A DNA stretch of 6,188 bases. Source: an uncultured Ruminococcus sp. (GTDB lineage: Bacteria; Bacillota; Clostridia; Oscillospirales; Ruminococcaceae). Positions 1 to 5,369 of the stretch are shown here, piece after piece. The notes beneath the pieces are model-generated. The model saw only the letters and a list, made by a program, of their open reading frames with translations. It did no database searches and was not told the origin of the DNA. Each line of letters begins with the position of its first letter. Positions within the stretch are counted from its first letter, which is position 1. The translations under genes were made by a program, and so were the position numbers. Where the stretch lies: positions 1-6,188 of the forward strand of contig CAMHBN010000117.1 of assembly GCA_946183385.1 (NCBI GenBank), in the 5' to 3' direction.

Positions 1-1
1 C

Positions 2-445
2 GAACGCGCCGCAGAGCAGGGCTTTGACAACAGCGTGCTGCCGTTCCTGCGCGCAAGATGTACGGGTGCTAACGGCGACACAGAGGAGGCGGTCCGCCTC
101 TATAATGAGGTGCTCGGGGACGAGAACAGCCCCTTCCGCAACCTCGTCTACAACGACATCGGAAGAATGTACCTCGACCGCAACGAGCCCGACGAGGCGC
201 TGAAATGGTACAGCCGCTCCATCGCGAAGCGCCAGTCGCTCGCGGAGGCTTACGGCGGCGCGGCTATCGCGCAGGTGATGCTCGGCGAGATAAACGAGGG
301 CGAGAGGCTTTACCGCGAGGCTCTGCTCAACCACATAAAGGACCCGAACGGGTTCACGGAATACTACAGGCGGATCCTCAACGCGGTCATACTCGAAAAG
401 GAGACCGACCGCAGGCTGAAAAAGCTCGGCGAGGACGCACAGTGA
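2..445 (+). CDS. Tetratricopeptide-repeat protein, 5' end missing
   Basis: The reading frame is open from the left edge to the TGA at 443-445, so only the C-terminal 147 residues are visible. The GTG at 35 lies inside a repeat and is probably not the real start. Three degenerate TPR units can be seen at about visible residues 12-45, 46-79 and 80-113. They show the usual pattern: small residues in helix A (the AYGGAA stretch near 83-88), the G-x-x-x-E-A/G turn (GDTEEAV, NEPDEAL, GEINEGE) and an aromatic in helix B (RLYNEV, KWYSRS, RLYREA). TPR units form helical scaffolds for protein-protein contacts, so no catalytic role can be read from this part. No signal peptide or membrane segment is visible in the retained part. 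It lies 16 nt upstream of dnaX on the same strand with no terminator between them, so it is probably co-transcribed. The missing N-terminus could hold another domain; the specific function is unknown. Confidence 0.8.
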   Translation, partial: ERAAEQGFDNSVLPFLRARCTGANGDTEEAVRLYNEVLGDENSPFRNLVYNDIGRMYLDRNEPDEALKWYSRSIAKRQSLAEAYGGAAIAQVMLGEINEGERLYREALLNHIKDPNGFTEYYRRILNAVILEKETDRRLKKLGEDAQ

Positions 446-461
446 AAGGGAGGGAGATACA

Positions 462-2087
462 GTGTATAAGGCGCTTTACCGCAAGTGGAGACCGCTCACA
501 TTCGACGACGTTATCTCCCAGCAGCATATAACCGATACTCTCAAGAACCAGATAAAGAACGACAAGACCGCCCACGCCTACCTGTTCACGGGCTCGCGCG
601 GTACGGGCAAGACCACCTGTGCGCGTATCCTTGCCAAGGCTGTGAACTGTCCCAATATGAAGGACGGCAGTCCCTGCCTCGAGTGCGACATCTGCCGCGA
701 CGCGGACGAGGGTGCTCTCACCGATATCATCGAGATTGACGCCGCCTCGAACAACGGCGTCGGCGATATCCGCGACCTCCGCGACGGTGCGATATACTCG
801 CCCGAGCGGTGCAGGTACAAGGTGTACATCATCGACGAGGTGCATATGCTGTCGATACAGGCGTTCAACGCCCTGCTGAAAATTATGGAGGAGCCGCCCG
901 AGTACGTCAAGTTCATACTCGCGACGACCGAGATACAGAAGGTCCCCGCGACCATAACCTCGCGCTGTCAGCGCTATGACTTCCGCCGCATAAAGCAGAA
1001 GGACATCGCCGCGAGACTGCTGTATATAGCCTCGCAGGAGGACATCGACCTCACCGATGACGGCGCGGATATGATCGCCAAGATAGCCGACGGCGGTATG
1101 CGTGACGCGGTATCGCTGCTCGACCAGTGCTCCGTCACGGCGGAAAAGATAGACGCCGCAGCCGTGTCGAATACGGCGGGCATAGCGGGCAGAGACAGCC
1201 TCTACAGCATACTTGAAGCTGTTACGGATCAGGACGCTGCCGCAGCTCTCGCAGTCACGGACAAGCTCTACAATATGTCCAAGGACCTGACGAATCTCTG
1301 CGAGGAGCTGATATTGCAGCTCCGCAATATCATGCTCATCAAGGCTTCGCCCGCGAATGCGGAGGAGATAATCGTCTGCACGCCCGAGGAGCTCGGACGG
1401 CTTAAAGCTATCGCCGAGAGGTCGGAGCTTGACAGTATAATGAGCCGCATCGAGGCTCTGCAAGCCTGCCGCGAGCGCATGATGAGAGTGCTCAACAAGC
1501 GCGTCGAGTTCGAGATGTCGCTGATAAAGATATGCGGAAAGGTGACAAATTCCGCTCCTGCTATTGACAATTCCGAAATATATGATAAAATAAAACAGTT
1601 GGAGGACAAGCTCAACGCAGTACCGCAGGGAGGCTGTCAGGCTCCGCAGAAGACCCGCGACACCCGCGAGATATTCACTGCTTCGAGCCCTGCCGCAGAC
1701 AGCGAGCCCGCTCCCGATAGCAAGGTCGATATCAAGACCGTGAAGGAGGAGGAGCTCACGCCCTGTGAGAGATGGGACGAGATAATGGAGGAGTTCCGCA
1801 AGCTCAACCCGTCGTGCGCGGGAAGCCTCGAGGGCTCTACCGCCGCAACAAAGGGAAATGTCCTGTGCGTATTCACGCCCAACAGCTTCTTTATATCGCT
1901 CTTCAAGAACAAGGAGAACGCGGTATCGCTCGGACGCGCTATTTTTAACGTCCTCGGACAGAAGTACCGACTTCAGGCACGCTGCACCACATCGGTCGAG
2001 GAGACCAAGAACCTTGCCGAGCAGCTCATTCAGAAAGCCGTTAACAGCAATATTGAAACTGCTGTTGATAATAATACAAACCAATAA
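462..2087 (+). CDS. dnaX: DNA polymerase III subunit gamma/tau (clamp loader ATPase)
   Basis: DnaX is the motor subunit of the clamp loader, which opens the beta clamp and places it on primed DNA at the replication fork. In the 541-residue product, the Walker A motif is GSRGTGKTT at 44-52. A zinc module follows (C63, C72, C75, C78), then Walker B with DEVH at 125-128, the SRC motif at 167-169 (arginine finger R168) and the sensor-2 motif GGMRDA with R214. These positions match E. coli DnaX within one residue. Domain III (collar) runs to about 360. A polar linker covers about 365-440 and starts with a short predicted coiled coil (SEIYDKIKQLEDKL). A tau-type C-terminal domain fills the rest. 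The length suits a Firmicute tau. The start is GTG at 462, preceded by a strong GGGAGGGAG site ending 5 nt upstream; the protein begins MYKALYRKWRP, as usual in the family. I saw no A-AAA-AAG-like slippery site. The codon use is rich in G/C-ending codons except for the linker patch near 1550-1600. Confidence 0.98.
   Translation: MYKALYRKWRPLTFDDVISQQHITDTLKNQIKNDKTAHAYLFTGSRGTGKTTCARILAKAVNCPNMKDGSPCLECDICRDADEGALTDIIEIDAASNNGVGDIRDLRDGAIYSPERCRYKVYIIDEVHMLSIQAFNALLKIMEEPPEYVKFILATTEIQKVPATITSRCQRYDFRRIKQKDIAARLLYIASQEDIDLTDDGADMIAKIADGGMRDAVSLLDQCSVTAEKIDAAAVSNTAGIAGRDSLYSILEAVTDQDAAAALAVTDKLYNMSKDLTNLCEELILQLRNIMLIKASPANAEEIIVCTPEELGRLKAIAERSELDSIMSRIEALQACRERMMRVLNKRVEFEMSLIKICGKVTNSAPAIDNSEIYDKIKQLEDKLNAVPQGGCQAPQKTRDTREIFTASSPAADSEPAPDSKVDIKTVKEEELTPCERWDEIMEEFRKLNPSCAGSLEGSTAATKGNVLCVFTPNSFFISLFKNKENAVSLGRAIFNVLGQKYRLQARCTTSVEETKNLAEQLIQKAVNSNIETAVDNNTNQ
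1564..1591 (+). promoter_or_regulatory. Candidate sigma-A promoter inside dnaX
   Basis: A perfect -35 hexamer TTGACA (1564-1569) is followed after 16 bp by TAAAAT (1586-1591), which matches the -10 consensus at five of six positions. It lies in the dnaX linker segment, where the codons change abruptly to AT-ending ones (AAT, ATT, GAT, ATA, TAT) within an otherwise GC-ending gene. If active, it would give extra transcription of the dnaX 3' end, ybaB and recR. The hexamers are seen directly; promoter function is inferred, and such matches also arise by chance in AT-rich linker codons. Confidence 0.35.
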
Positions 2088-2108
2088 ATTCCAAAAGGAG
2101 ATTTAACT

Positions 2109-2459
2109 ATGAAAGCAAGAATACCCAAGAATATCGGTGGCGGCGGCGCCCAGAACATGAACCAGATGATAAAGCAGGCTCAGAAGATGCAGGACGAGAT
2201 AACCGCACTTCAGGAGGACATCGAGGCTCGCGACTTCACTGCTACGGCAGGCGGCGGAGCTGTAGAGGTAACTCTCTCAGGCAAGAAGATAATCAAGTCC
2301 CTCAATCTCAAGCCCGAGGTCGTTGACCCCGAGGACATCGAGATGCTTCAGGACCTCATCATCAGCGCAATCAACGAGGCTGTAAACAACATCGAGACTA
2401 CTACCGAGACAGAAATGAGCAAGATCACGGGCGGCGTATCGCTCCCCGGTCTGTTCTGA
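2109..2459 (+). CDS. ybaB: YbaB/EbfC family nucleoid-associated DNA-binding protein
   Basis: This 116-residue protein belongs to the YbaB/EbfC family: small dimeric nucleoid-associated proteins that bind DNA and are typically encoded between dnaX and recR. Recognisable parts are a Gly/Asn-rich N-terminal tail (IGGGGAQNMNQM, about 9-20), a long helix (MIKQAQKMQDEITALQEDI, about 20-38), the conserved ATAGGGAVEVTLSG strand pair (about 44-57), then the strand and loop IIKSLNLKPEVVDPEDIEML (about 60-79), a central helix with INEAVNN, and the C-terminal GGVSLPGLF, a typical family ending. The start ATG has AAAAGGAG at 2093-2100, 8 nt upstream. It follows dnaX by 21 nt and is followed by recR after 6 nt, consistent with one operon. 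The length and motifs are complete. The family is sure; the exact cellular role is less well defined, with nucleoid organisation or help to RecR/RecFOR repair proposed for homologues. Confidence 0.96.
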   Translation: MKARIPKNIGGGGAQNMNQMIKQAQKMQDEITALQEDIEARDFTATAGGGAVEVTLSGKKIIKSLNLKPEVVDPEDIEMLQDLIISAINEAVNNIETTTETEMSKITGGVSLPGLF

Positions 2460-2465
2460 TAGGCT

Positions 2466-3068
2466 ATGCCCGACCATAACGCTCTTCCGCTGGTGATACT
2501 GGCGGAGAAGTTTGCTTCCCTGCCGGGTATCGGCATGAAATCGGCACAGCGGCTCGCCTACCACGTCATGTCCATGGACGAGGGCGCGGTGGCGGAATTC
2601 GCGCAGGCTCTGCTCGACGCGAAGAAGAACGTGCGCTGCTGTGATATCTGCCAGAACCTGACAGAGCGCGAGATATGCCCGATTTGCGACGACGACGAGC
2701 GCGACAAAAGCGTGATATGCGTGGTCGAGGGACCCAAGGACGTGACCGCTTTCGAGCGCACCCGCGAGTACAACGGCGTGTACCACGTTCTGCACGGGCT
2801 GCTCTCGCCTATGGACGGCATCACGCCTGACAAGCTCCGTATCAAGGAGCTCCTTGCGCGTATCGCGAAGGGCGGCGTCGAGGAGGTCATCATGGCGACC
2901 AATCCCACGGTGGAGGGCGACGCTACGGCTCTGTACGTGGCGGGGCTGCTCAAACCGCTCGGGGTGAAGGTGTCGCGGCTTGCGTTCGGACTGCCCGTAG
3001 GCGGCATACTCGAATACGCGGACGAGGTAACGCTGTACAAGGCGCTCGAAAACCGCAATAATATGTGA
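2466..3068 (+). CDS. recR: Recombination mediator protein RecR
   Basis: RecR works with RecO (and RecF) to load RecA at single-stranded gaps during recombinational repair. The 200-residue length is standard. In order, the product shows a helix-hairpin-helix DNA-binding segment (SLPGIGMKSAQRLA, 18-31), a C4 zinc finger (C59, C62, C71, C74), a Toprim domain starting at KSVICVVEGPKDV (81-93) with the acidic residue E88, the conserved block YHVLHGLLSPMDGI (106-119), ATNPTVEGDATA (144-155), and the C-terminal GLPVGGILEYADEVTL segment (175-190). The start ATG lies only 6 nt after the ybaB stop. Upstream there is just an AGG at 2461-2463, too close to act as a good Shine-Dalgarno site, so translation is probably coupled to ybaB. 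A later in-frame GTG at 2493 would remove part of the first helix and also lacks a good site. Recognition is very strong. Confidence 0.98.
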   Translation: MPDHNALPLVILAEKFASLPGIGMKSAQRLAYHVMSMDEGAVAEFAQALLDAKKNVRCCDICQNLTEREICPICDDDERDKSVICVVEGPKDVTAFERTREYNGVYHVLHGLLSPMDGITPDKLRIKELLARIAKGGVEEVIMATNPTVEGDATALYVAGLLKPLGVKVSRLAFGLPVGGILEYADEVTLYKALENRNNM

Positions 3069-3097
3069 AAAAAGGGACGGCTGAGCCGTCCTTTTTT
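3069..3097 (+). terminator. Intrinsic terminator of the dnaX-ybaB-recR operon
   Basis: A 7-bp GC-rich stem GGACGGC (3075-3081) / GCCGTCC (3085-3091) closes a TGA loop and is followed by six T (3092-3097). An A-run before the stem can pair with the T-run, so the structure might also stop leftward transcription. It begins directly after the recR stop codon. Confidence 0.95.
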
Positions 3098-3181
3098 ATT
3101 GGATGTTTTCGATGGAAAAACACTGCTGCTGTTTTCACAGCAATATAGTGCTAAAAGGACAATATTGACAAGTCGAAAAGT

Positions 3182-3200
3182 TTTCAACAGTCTGTTGAAA
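3182..3200. repeat. Inverted repeat TTTCAACA-GTC-TGTTGAAA
   Basis: Two perfect 8-bp arms (3182-3189 and 3193-3200) are separated by 3 bp. The right arm recurs as a single copy at 3225-3232. There is no T-run next to it, so it does not look like a terminator. It may be a protein-binding site or part of the DnaA-box-like cluster. Confidence 0.6.
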
Positions 3201-3258
3201 CAGGCGTTGATTTCACGCTTTAGCTGTTGAAATCATTGTGGAAAATGTGAACAAGCAC

Positions 3259-3277
3259 GTAAAATACAGTATTTTAC
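3259..3277. repeat. Palindrome GTAAAATA-CAG-TATTTTAC
   Basis: Two perfect 8-bp arms (3259-3266 and 3270-3277) flank a 3-bp centre, about 110 bp before the lipoprotein start. The AT-rich dyad symmetry fits an operator for a dimeric regulator, or an easily melted element beside the DnaA boxes. The symmetry is certain; the role is not known. Confidence 0.6.
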
Positions 3278-3387
3278 AGCCCGAAATGGTTGAAAACCCT
3301 GTGGATAAACGGGGAAAACGTGTAAAGAATAAAAATGTATTGTGGAAAGTTCGTCCGCAATAAGTATTTGAAAAGGATATGATTTGT

Positions 3388-3720
3388 ATGAAAAAGATTT
3401 TAGCAATAAGTTCCGTTTTTTTGATGATGACGTGCGTCCTCACAGGCTGCGGAGCTGACAGGGACAACTCCCGAAACGACGGCTCTTACTACGAGAACCA
3501 CGACTACGGGAGAACTGACGGCAACACCGTTGAGGAGCACGCTCACGACGCGGTAGACGGCGCGAAAAATGCAGGCGAGGACATCGTCGGCGGCGCGGGC
3601 AGTGCGGCGACCGACATCATAGACGGCGCAGGCAATGCCGTAAAGGACGTCATCGACGGGCTCGACGGCAGCACTACAAGTACCTCCACCGCAACCACAA
3701 GAATGACGACCACCCGATAA
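3388..3720 (+). CDS. Small secreted lipoprotein with 11-residue repeats, function unknown
   Basis: The 110-residue product begins MKKILAISSVFLMMTCVLTGC. This is a lipoprotein signal peptide with a two-lysine n-region, a hydrophobic core and the lipobox LTGC; C21 would be lipidated and anchor the protein to the outer face of the membrane. The mature part has a Tyr/Asp/Asn-rich polar segment (22-47), then three 11-residue repeats at 57-67, 68-78 and 79-89 of the form D/G-G-A-x-x-A-x-x-D-I/V-I/V, with a degenerate copy before them. It ends in a Thr/Ser tail (95-110). I prefer ATG 3388 over the in-frame ATG 3379. From 3388, the AAGGA at 3373-3377 sits 10 nt upstream and the protein starts with the typical MKK. 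From 3379, the same site is too close. It has its own terminator, so it is probably a single-gene unit. I do not recognise a named family; similar Ala/Gly/Asp-repeat lipoproteins may be stress or envelope proteins, which is speculation. Confidence 0.85.
   Translation: MKKILAISSVFLMMTCVLTGCGADRDNSRNDGSYYENHDYGRTDGNTVEEHAHDAVDGAKNAGEDIVGGAGSAATDIIDGAGNAVKDVIDGLDGSTTSTSTATTRMTTTR
3556..3654 (+). repeat. Three tandem 33-bp units encoding 11-residue repeats
   Basis: Residues 57-67 (DGAKNAGEDIV), 68-78 (GGAGSAATDII) and 79-89 (DGAGNAVKDVI) align without gaps. The DNA units have diverged, so the amino-acid pattern seems to be kept by selection rather than by recent duplication. An 11-residue period suits an extended amphipathic helix, as in LEA-like or apolipoprotein-like proteins. 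Confidence 0.7.
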
Positions 3721-3723
3721 CGA

Positions 3724-3754
3724 AAAGGGCATAGGGAGCTTCCCTATGCCCTTT
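3724..3754. terminator. Hairpin terminator after the lipoprotein gene, possibly bidirectional
   Basis: A perfect 14-bp inverted repeat (3724-3737 and 3741-3754) with core GGGCATAGGGA / TCCCTATGCCC and a 3-nt GCT loop starts 3 nt after the lipoprotein stop codon. The downstream T-run is short (TTT then CT). On the reverse strand the hairpin is followed by TTTT, so it could also stop read-through from pepV. Confidence 0.8.
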
Positions 3755-3763
3755 CTGCGCGGT

Positions 3764-3891
3764 TGTAGGGGCGCACATTGTGCGCCCGCGTCATAACCGA
3801 AAGACTTGACGGTCGAACTACAACAGAGTTGCATATAGCATTGCCAGCCAAATCAAAGATTTGGGGCACTGCTTAACTGTTCGCCCCTACA
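3764..3891. mobile_element. Candidate MITE-like inverted-repeat element
   Basis: The element is bounded by perfect 10-bp terminal inverted repeats, TGTAGGGGCG (3764-3773) and CGCCCCTACA (3882-3891), giving 128 bp with no coding capacity. The left end forms a hairpin GGGCGCAC-ATT-GTGCGCCC (3769-3787). The right half can fold into a long imperfect hairpin: 3848-3854 (CCAAATC) pairs with 3858-3864 around an AAA loop, extended by GCATTGCC (3838-3845) against GGCACTGC (3865-3872), and further by AACAG (3822-3826) against CTGTT (3877-3881). No clear target-site duplication is visible. I recall TGTAGGGGCG-type intergenic repeats from gut Clostridia genomes but could not check this. It may be a non-autonomous element or a REP-like repeat. 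Confidence 0.55.
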
Positions 3892-3912
3892 GAAGAACGT
3901 TCATTCAACCAC

Positions 3913-3940
3913 TGTAGGGAACGGCGTCCCCGACGTCCCG
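3913..3940. repeat. Short intergenic hairpin repeat starting TGTAGGG
   Basis: The segment starts TGTAGGG like the end of the element at 3764. It can fold with arms GGGAACG (3917-3923, one bulged A) and CGTCCC (3934-3939). It may be a second, shorter member of the same or a related intergenic repeat family, or a relic. The structure is weak and there is no T-run. It lies 18 bp beyond the pepV stop codon on the reverse strand. Confidence 0.35.
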
Positions 3941-3958
3941 CTTCGCAGTCGATAGCAT

Positions 3959-5245
3959 TCATGAGCACAGCTCCACGATAGCCTCCGCCATAAGCTCGGC
4001 ATTTTTCAGCAGGTCGGGGACGGTGATGAACTCGTCGGGGCTGTGCATACGGTAGTCGGTGTCGGGAAATTCCGCGCCGAAAGCCACGCCGCCCTCTATC
4101 TCATGGACGTAGGTGCCGCCGCCGATGGCTATACAGCGTCCCTTTTCGCCTGTCACGCGCTCGTAGACGCGCAGCAGCGCCTGCACGAAGTCGGAGCTGC
4201 CGTCGGTGCAGTGCGGCTCGACGCCCTCGCAGGAGTCGATATCGAAGCCCGCCGCACGGAGCTTCCCGCATAAGATATCGCTTATCTCAGCCTTTTGGCG
4301 GTCGAGAGGGAAGCGTATATCTATGCCGCCGCAAAGCCTGCCGTCCCGCGTATTCAGCATTGACAGCACACAGGTCATATCGCCTGAAATCGGGTCGGAG
4401 AAGCCGAGCCCGCAGCTCGCGCCGTTGAGCTCCCCGTGAGGGAAGAGCTCCGAAAGACGTTCAACGATGGGATTAAGAGGAGCCTGAAATTTCAGAAACT
4501 CCGTTATGGCATTCACGCCCTTTTCGGGAGTTGAAGCATGGGCTGCTCTGCCCTTGTGCTTGCCGTAGGTAAGAACCTCTCCGCCGTTTTCATTAGTCCT
4601 CAGGTCAAATGTACACATTTCGGGGACAGCGTTTATGACTTCGCCGCCCCTTATAAAGCCGCCATTGAATTCTGCGGAGAAGTAAACCCTCAGCATACCC
4701 TTTTCCGCGTTGATGACGGGGTATTCGCCGTCGGGAGTGAACACCATCGGCGGCAGACTGCGCTTGCTGCGGTAGTATTCGAGGTCGGCAGAGCCGTTCT
4801 CCTCGTTCGTGCCGAATATCAGGCGGACGCCCTTTTTCAGCGGGATACCGAGCTCCTTTATCGCTCTCAGCGCGAACACCGCCGCCACTGCGGGACCCTT
4901 GTCGTCGATAGCTCCGCGACCGACCAGCTTATCGCCGTCGCGGGTGAGCGTGAACGGGTCGGAGCTCCAGCCGTCGCCTGCGGGCACGACGTCGAGGTGG
5001 GTGAGTATCGCGAGGGCAGGCTCGCCGCCGAGGTCAGCCGAGCCCGCGTAGTTGTTAACATTTTCCACGGTAAAGCCGTACCTGCGGCATTTATCGAGCA
5101 TTACTGCAAGAGCGCGTGCGGGCTCTTCGCCGAACGGACAGCCGTCCGCGGCGTCGCCCTGCACGCTCGGTACGGCAACGAGCTCCGCGAGGATCTGTAT
5201 CATTTCGTCCGTATGCGACTGCAAATATTTTCTTATCTCAGACAT
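3959..5245 (-). CDS. pepV: M20 family metallodipeptidase, PepV/Sapep type
   Basis: PepV-type enzymes are cytoplasmic two-metal dipeptidases (Zn or Mn) that complete the breakdown of imported peptides. The 428-residue product shows all metal and catalytic positions of the M20 family: H83 and D85 in THLDVVPAG, bridging D114 in GRGAIDDKGP, catalytic base E148 with ligand E149 in GTNEENGS, D172 in PDGEYPV, and H401 in RMHSPDEF. The lid/dimer-type insertion carries H236 in KGRAAHASTPEKG, the position that contacts substrate in PepV. Spacing matches Lactobacillus PepV with an offset of about five residues at the N-terminal sites, but the whole protein is shorter (about 470 in that enzyme). I chose ATG 5245 (MSEIRKYLQ) because GGAGG at 5256-5252 sits 6 nt before it. 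The open frame extends to an ATG at 5308, but that codon lies in a hairpin and would add 21 unrelated residues. The terminator just upstream suggests separate or attenuated expression. Confidence 0.95.
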   Translation of the reverse strand: MSEIRKYLQSHTDEMIQILAELVAVPSVQGDAADGCPFGEEPARALAVMLDKCRRYGFTVENVNNYAGSADLGGEPALAILTHLDVVPAGDGWSSDPFTLTRDGDKLVGRGAIDDKGPAVAAVFALRAIKELGIPLKKGVRLIFGTNEENGSADLEYYRSKRSLPPMVFTPDGEYPVINAEKGMLRVYFSAEFNGGFIRGGEVINAVPEMCTFDLRTNENGGEVLTYGKHKGRAAHASTPEKGVNAITEFLKFQAPLNPIVERLSELFPHGELNGASCGLGFSDPISGDMTCVLSMLNTRDGRLCGGIDIRFPLDRQKAEISDILCGKLRAAGFDIDSCEGVEPHCTDGSSDFVQALLRVYERVTGEKGRCIAIGGGTYVHEIEGGVAFGAEFPDTDYRMHSPDEFITVPDLLKNAELMAEAIVELCS

Positions 5246-5264
5246 AACAAACCTCCGTAAAAGC

Positions 5265-5290
5265 AAAAAACCGCAACAATGAAGCTGCGG
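5265..5290 (-). terminator. Intrinsic terminator or attenuator between the ABC ATPase gene and pepV
   Basis: Read on the reverse strand, CCGCAGC (5290-5284) pairs with GTTGCGG (5277-5271) around a 6-nt TTCATT loop, with one G-U pair. Six T follow (5270-5265). It terminates transcripts coming from the ABC ATPase gene. The T-run ends 19 nt before the pepV start codon and 8 nt before its GGAGG, leaving almost no room for a promoter downstream. A pepV transcript must therefore start upstream and pass through it, or start inside it. Confidence 0.75.
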
Positions 5291-5298
5291 CCTTTTGC

Positions 5299-5325
5299 CC
5301 TCCGCCATTGCCTTTATGGCGGAGG
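5299..5325 (-). promoter_or_regulatory. Perfect 10-bp hairpin in the ABC ATPase-pepV spacer
   Basis: On the reverse strand CCTCCGCCAT (5325-5316) pairs perfectly with ATGGCGGAGG (5308-5299) around a 7-nt loop. No T-run follows, so alone it is not a terminator. It precedes the terminator hairpin by 8 nt. Its first arm, CCTCCG, is also complementary to the pepV ribosome-binding region CGGAGG (5257-5252), so an alternative fold that hides that site is possible. It may otherwise protect the 3' end of the ATPase mRNA. Confidence 0.55.
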
Positions 5326-5369
5326 ATAGAAAGAAAGGATAAATATGAAAAGTGAATATTTCAATATTA

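Larger units (their letters stand above)
3181..3349. promoter_or_regulatory. Cluster of DnaA-box-like motifs in the recR-lipoprotein intergenic region
   Basis: This AT-rich non-coding stretch contains one perfect DnaA box (TGTGGATAA, 3300-3308, the complement of TTATCCACA), one single-mismatch box (TGTGGAAAA, 3237-3245) and a two-mismatch copy (TGTGGAAAG, 3341-3349), all in the same orientation. Related octamers TGTTGAAA occur at 3193-3200 and 3225-3232, and the complement TTTCAACA is at 3182-3189. The pattern TGT(T/G)GA(A/T)A therefore occurs six times in about 170 bp. DnaA is known to bind TTATCCACA and relaxed forms. The motifs are seen directly; DnaA binding is inferred. The rest of 3098-3387 holds a small hairpin (TGCTGT/ACAGCA, 3127-3142), the palindrome at 3259-3277 and no convincing gene. 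Confidence 0.5.

Noticed and set aside
387..2084. A 565-codon open frame antisense to the whole of dnaX
   Set aside because: dnaX is certain on the forward strand. The antisense frame is low-complexity in Leu, Arg, Val and Tyr, as expected from G/C-ending codons read backwards, and shows no recognisable domain.
462..2087. Programmed frameshift in dnaX giving a gamma form
   Set aside because: No A-AAA-AAG-like slippery heptamer is present. The A-rich stretch at 1585-1596 is not in a slippery phase and has no obvious stimulatory hairpin after it.
3165..3193. Promoter at the TTGACA of 3165-3170
   Set aside because: No -10-like hexamer lies 15-19 bp downstream; the sequence there is the TTTCAACA inverted repeat.
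3379..3387. Earlier lipoprotein start at ATG 3379
   Set aside because: The AAGG site would be only 2 nt away, while ATG 3388 gives a normal MKK signal-peptide start.
3098..3387. Main chromosomal origin of replication
   Set aside because: There is no dnaA/dnaN/rpmH gene next to it, and genes on both sides run towards the region, so they would be head-on to forks leaving it. Kept only as a DnaA-box-like cluster.
3764..3940. CRISPR array made of the TGTAGGG repeats
   Set aside because: There are only two full ends in inverted orientation plus one partial copy, with no regular spacing and no cas gene.
4538..5260. A 240-codon forward frame opposite pepV
   Set aside because: pepV on the reverse strand has all metal ligands and a strong ribosome site; the opposite frame has no recognisable family pattern.
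5246..5308. N-terminal extension of pepV to an ATG at 5308
   Set aside because: The extra 21 codons run through the terminator hairpin and T-run and do not resemble the family. ATG 5245 has a well-placed GGAGG.
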